This document shows positions 5,284-5,845 of a stretch of DNA of 5,845 bases, one piece after another (positions within the stretch are counted from its first letter, which is position 1; each line of letters starts with the position of its first letter). A program made the translations under genes and the position numbers. The notes beneath the pieces are model-generated. The model worked only from the letters and a program-made list of their open reading frames with translations. It searched no databases and had not been told where the DNA came from. This stretch comes from JBDNIO01 sp041688215 (lineage in GTDB: Bacteria; Pseudomonadota; Gammaproteobacteria; Nevskiales; Salinisphaeraceae), in the NCBI GenBank assembly GCA_041688215.1, contig JBDNIO010000169.1, forward strand, positions 1 to 5,845, given 5' to 3'.

Positions 5284-5845
5284 TCAAGGCGCTGGCGTTA
5301 ACGCAAACGCACATACCATTAACCCGATTGCCGCAACCCAGCTGCCAATCACACGCACGCCGATCCAGGGCCAACCGGCAGGCAAACGCACGGCCGCGGC
5401 GGTGATGTAGAACAGCGACATGCCAGCGCCGAGCAATAAGCCAAGGGAAAATAGCCAGGGTTGGGTCACGCTTTCAAGTTCACTCGCACCTAACGCCAGG
5501 CCGTTGGCCAGGCCCGCGCCTGCGGCAATCGCTATAGACAAGAGTGGCTGTTCACGCTGCTGTGCTGCCACGACTAGCCCGACCCCAGCATAGGCAATGG
5601 CGCCGATCAGTAGCGTGGGCTCAAAATTAAGACCTTGCAGGGCAAGCACCAGTCCTGCCGCCATGCCAGCTACAATGACACTGCCCGGCAGGGGCCGCCG
5701 GGCAGGTGCTTGTTGCGCGCACCACAACCCGGTGACGAGCAAAAACAGGACTTGCTCCCAGTGCAGCACAACGGTCGCCATGCCTTGATAAAACCCGCCG
5801 ATATTCAACCCGCCATGGGCGCTGGCAGCCGGGCTCCAGGCGAGC
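5284..5845 (-). CDS. HupE/UreJ-like membrane protein, N-terminus beyond the window
   Basis: The frame stays open from the stop at 5284 to the right edge, so the gene is partial. A TTG at 5808 could be taken as start, but the upstream codons read LAWSPAASAHGG before LNIGGF, the end of a signal peptide with an ASA|H cleavage site; the true start lies further right. The mature protein has about six hydrophobic helices. The layout follows HupE/UreJ: mature N-terminal His, first helix ending LLVTGLWCAQQ, a middle helix with GLANGLALGASEL, and a last helix VRVIGSWVAAIGLMVCAFAL. HupE proteins are thought to carry nickel or cobalt for hydrogenase/urease. Here the usual HPxxGxDH and HGxAHGAE histidines appear replaced, so metal transport is doubtful. 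No hydrogenase or urease gene is visible. Family call is moderate. Confidence 0.62.
   Translation of the reverse strand, partial: LAWSPAASAHGGLNIGGFYQGMATVVLHWEQVLFLLVTGLWCAQQAPARRPLPGSVIVAGMAAGLVLALQGLNFEPTLLIGAIAYAGVGLVVAAQQREQPLLSIAIAAGAGLANGLALGASELESVTQPWLFSLGLLLGAGMSLFYITAAAVRLPAGWPWIGVRVIGSWVAAIGLMVCAFALTPAP

Noticed and set aside
5802..5808. TTG at 5808 as the start of the HupE-like gene
   Set aside because: The frame is open upstream and encodes a signal-peptide end with an ASA|H cleavage site, so the start is outside the window.

Overview
The window looks like chromosomal DNA of a gammaproteobacterium of moderately high GC. The RppH, bacterioferritin and Bfd proteins all resemble the Escherichia/Pseudomonas versions, there is a Fur-type operator, and there is an intergenic palindromic repeat of a kind common in proteobacterial genomes. 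The species cannot be named. No mobile element, CRISPR array, rRNA or tRNA is visible.

Layout from left to right: (1) rppH (+, 66-557), the RNA 5' pyrophosphohydrolase. (2) A gene-free stretch (558-880) holding a large palindromic repeat and two smaller hairpins. (3) A leftward three-gene operon, transcribed in the order porin (2172-3464), FMN-binding flavoprotein (1605-2153), PepSY-type two-helix membrane protein (881-1618). (4) A divergent control region (3465-3641) with a strong Fur-like palindrome over the porin promoter and a consensus-like promoter for the rightward gene. (5) bfd (+, 3642-3854), then bfr (+, 4007-4489) behind its own extended -10 promoter. (6) A perfect 17-bp hairpin (4499-4535) between convergent genes. 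(7) A leftward pair: a HupE/UreJ-like membrane protein that runs off the right edge, and a TauE/SafE-family permease (4545-5282) whose start lies one base after the stop of the HupE-like gene.

The central 3.6 kb reads as an iron-homeostasis locus. Bfr stores iron as a ferric mineral, and Bfd is the [2Fe-2S] ferredoxin that reduces Bfr to release it. The divergent operon encodes an outer-membrane porin, a probably periplasmic protein with a covalent-flavinylation motif, and an inner-membrane PepSY-type protein. Together they could form a siderophore-independent route for passing and reducing iron (or another oxidant) in the periplasm; this function is inferred from context and Fur control, not shown by the sequence. 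The most interesting points are this porin/flavoprotein/PepSY cassette sharing an operator region with bfd, and the HupE-like protein that has lost the family's usual metal-binding histidines.
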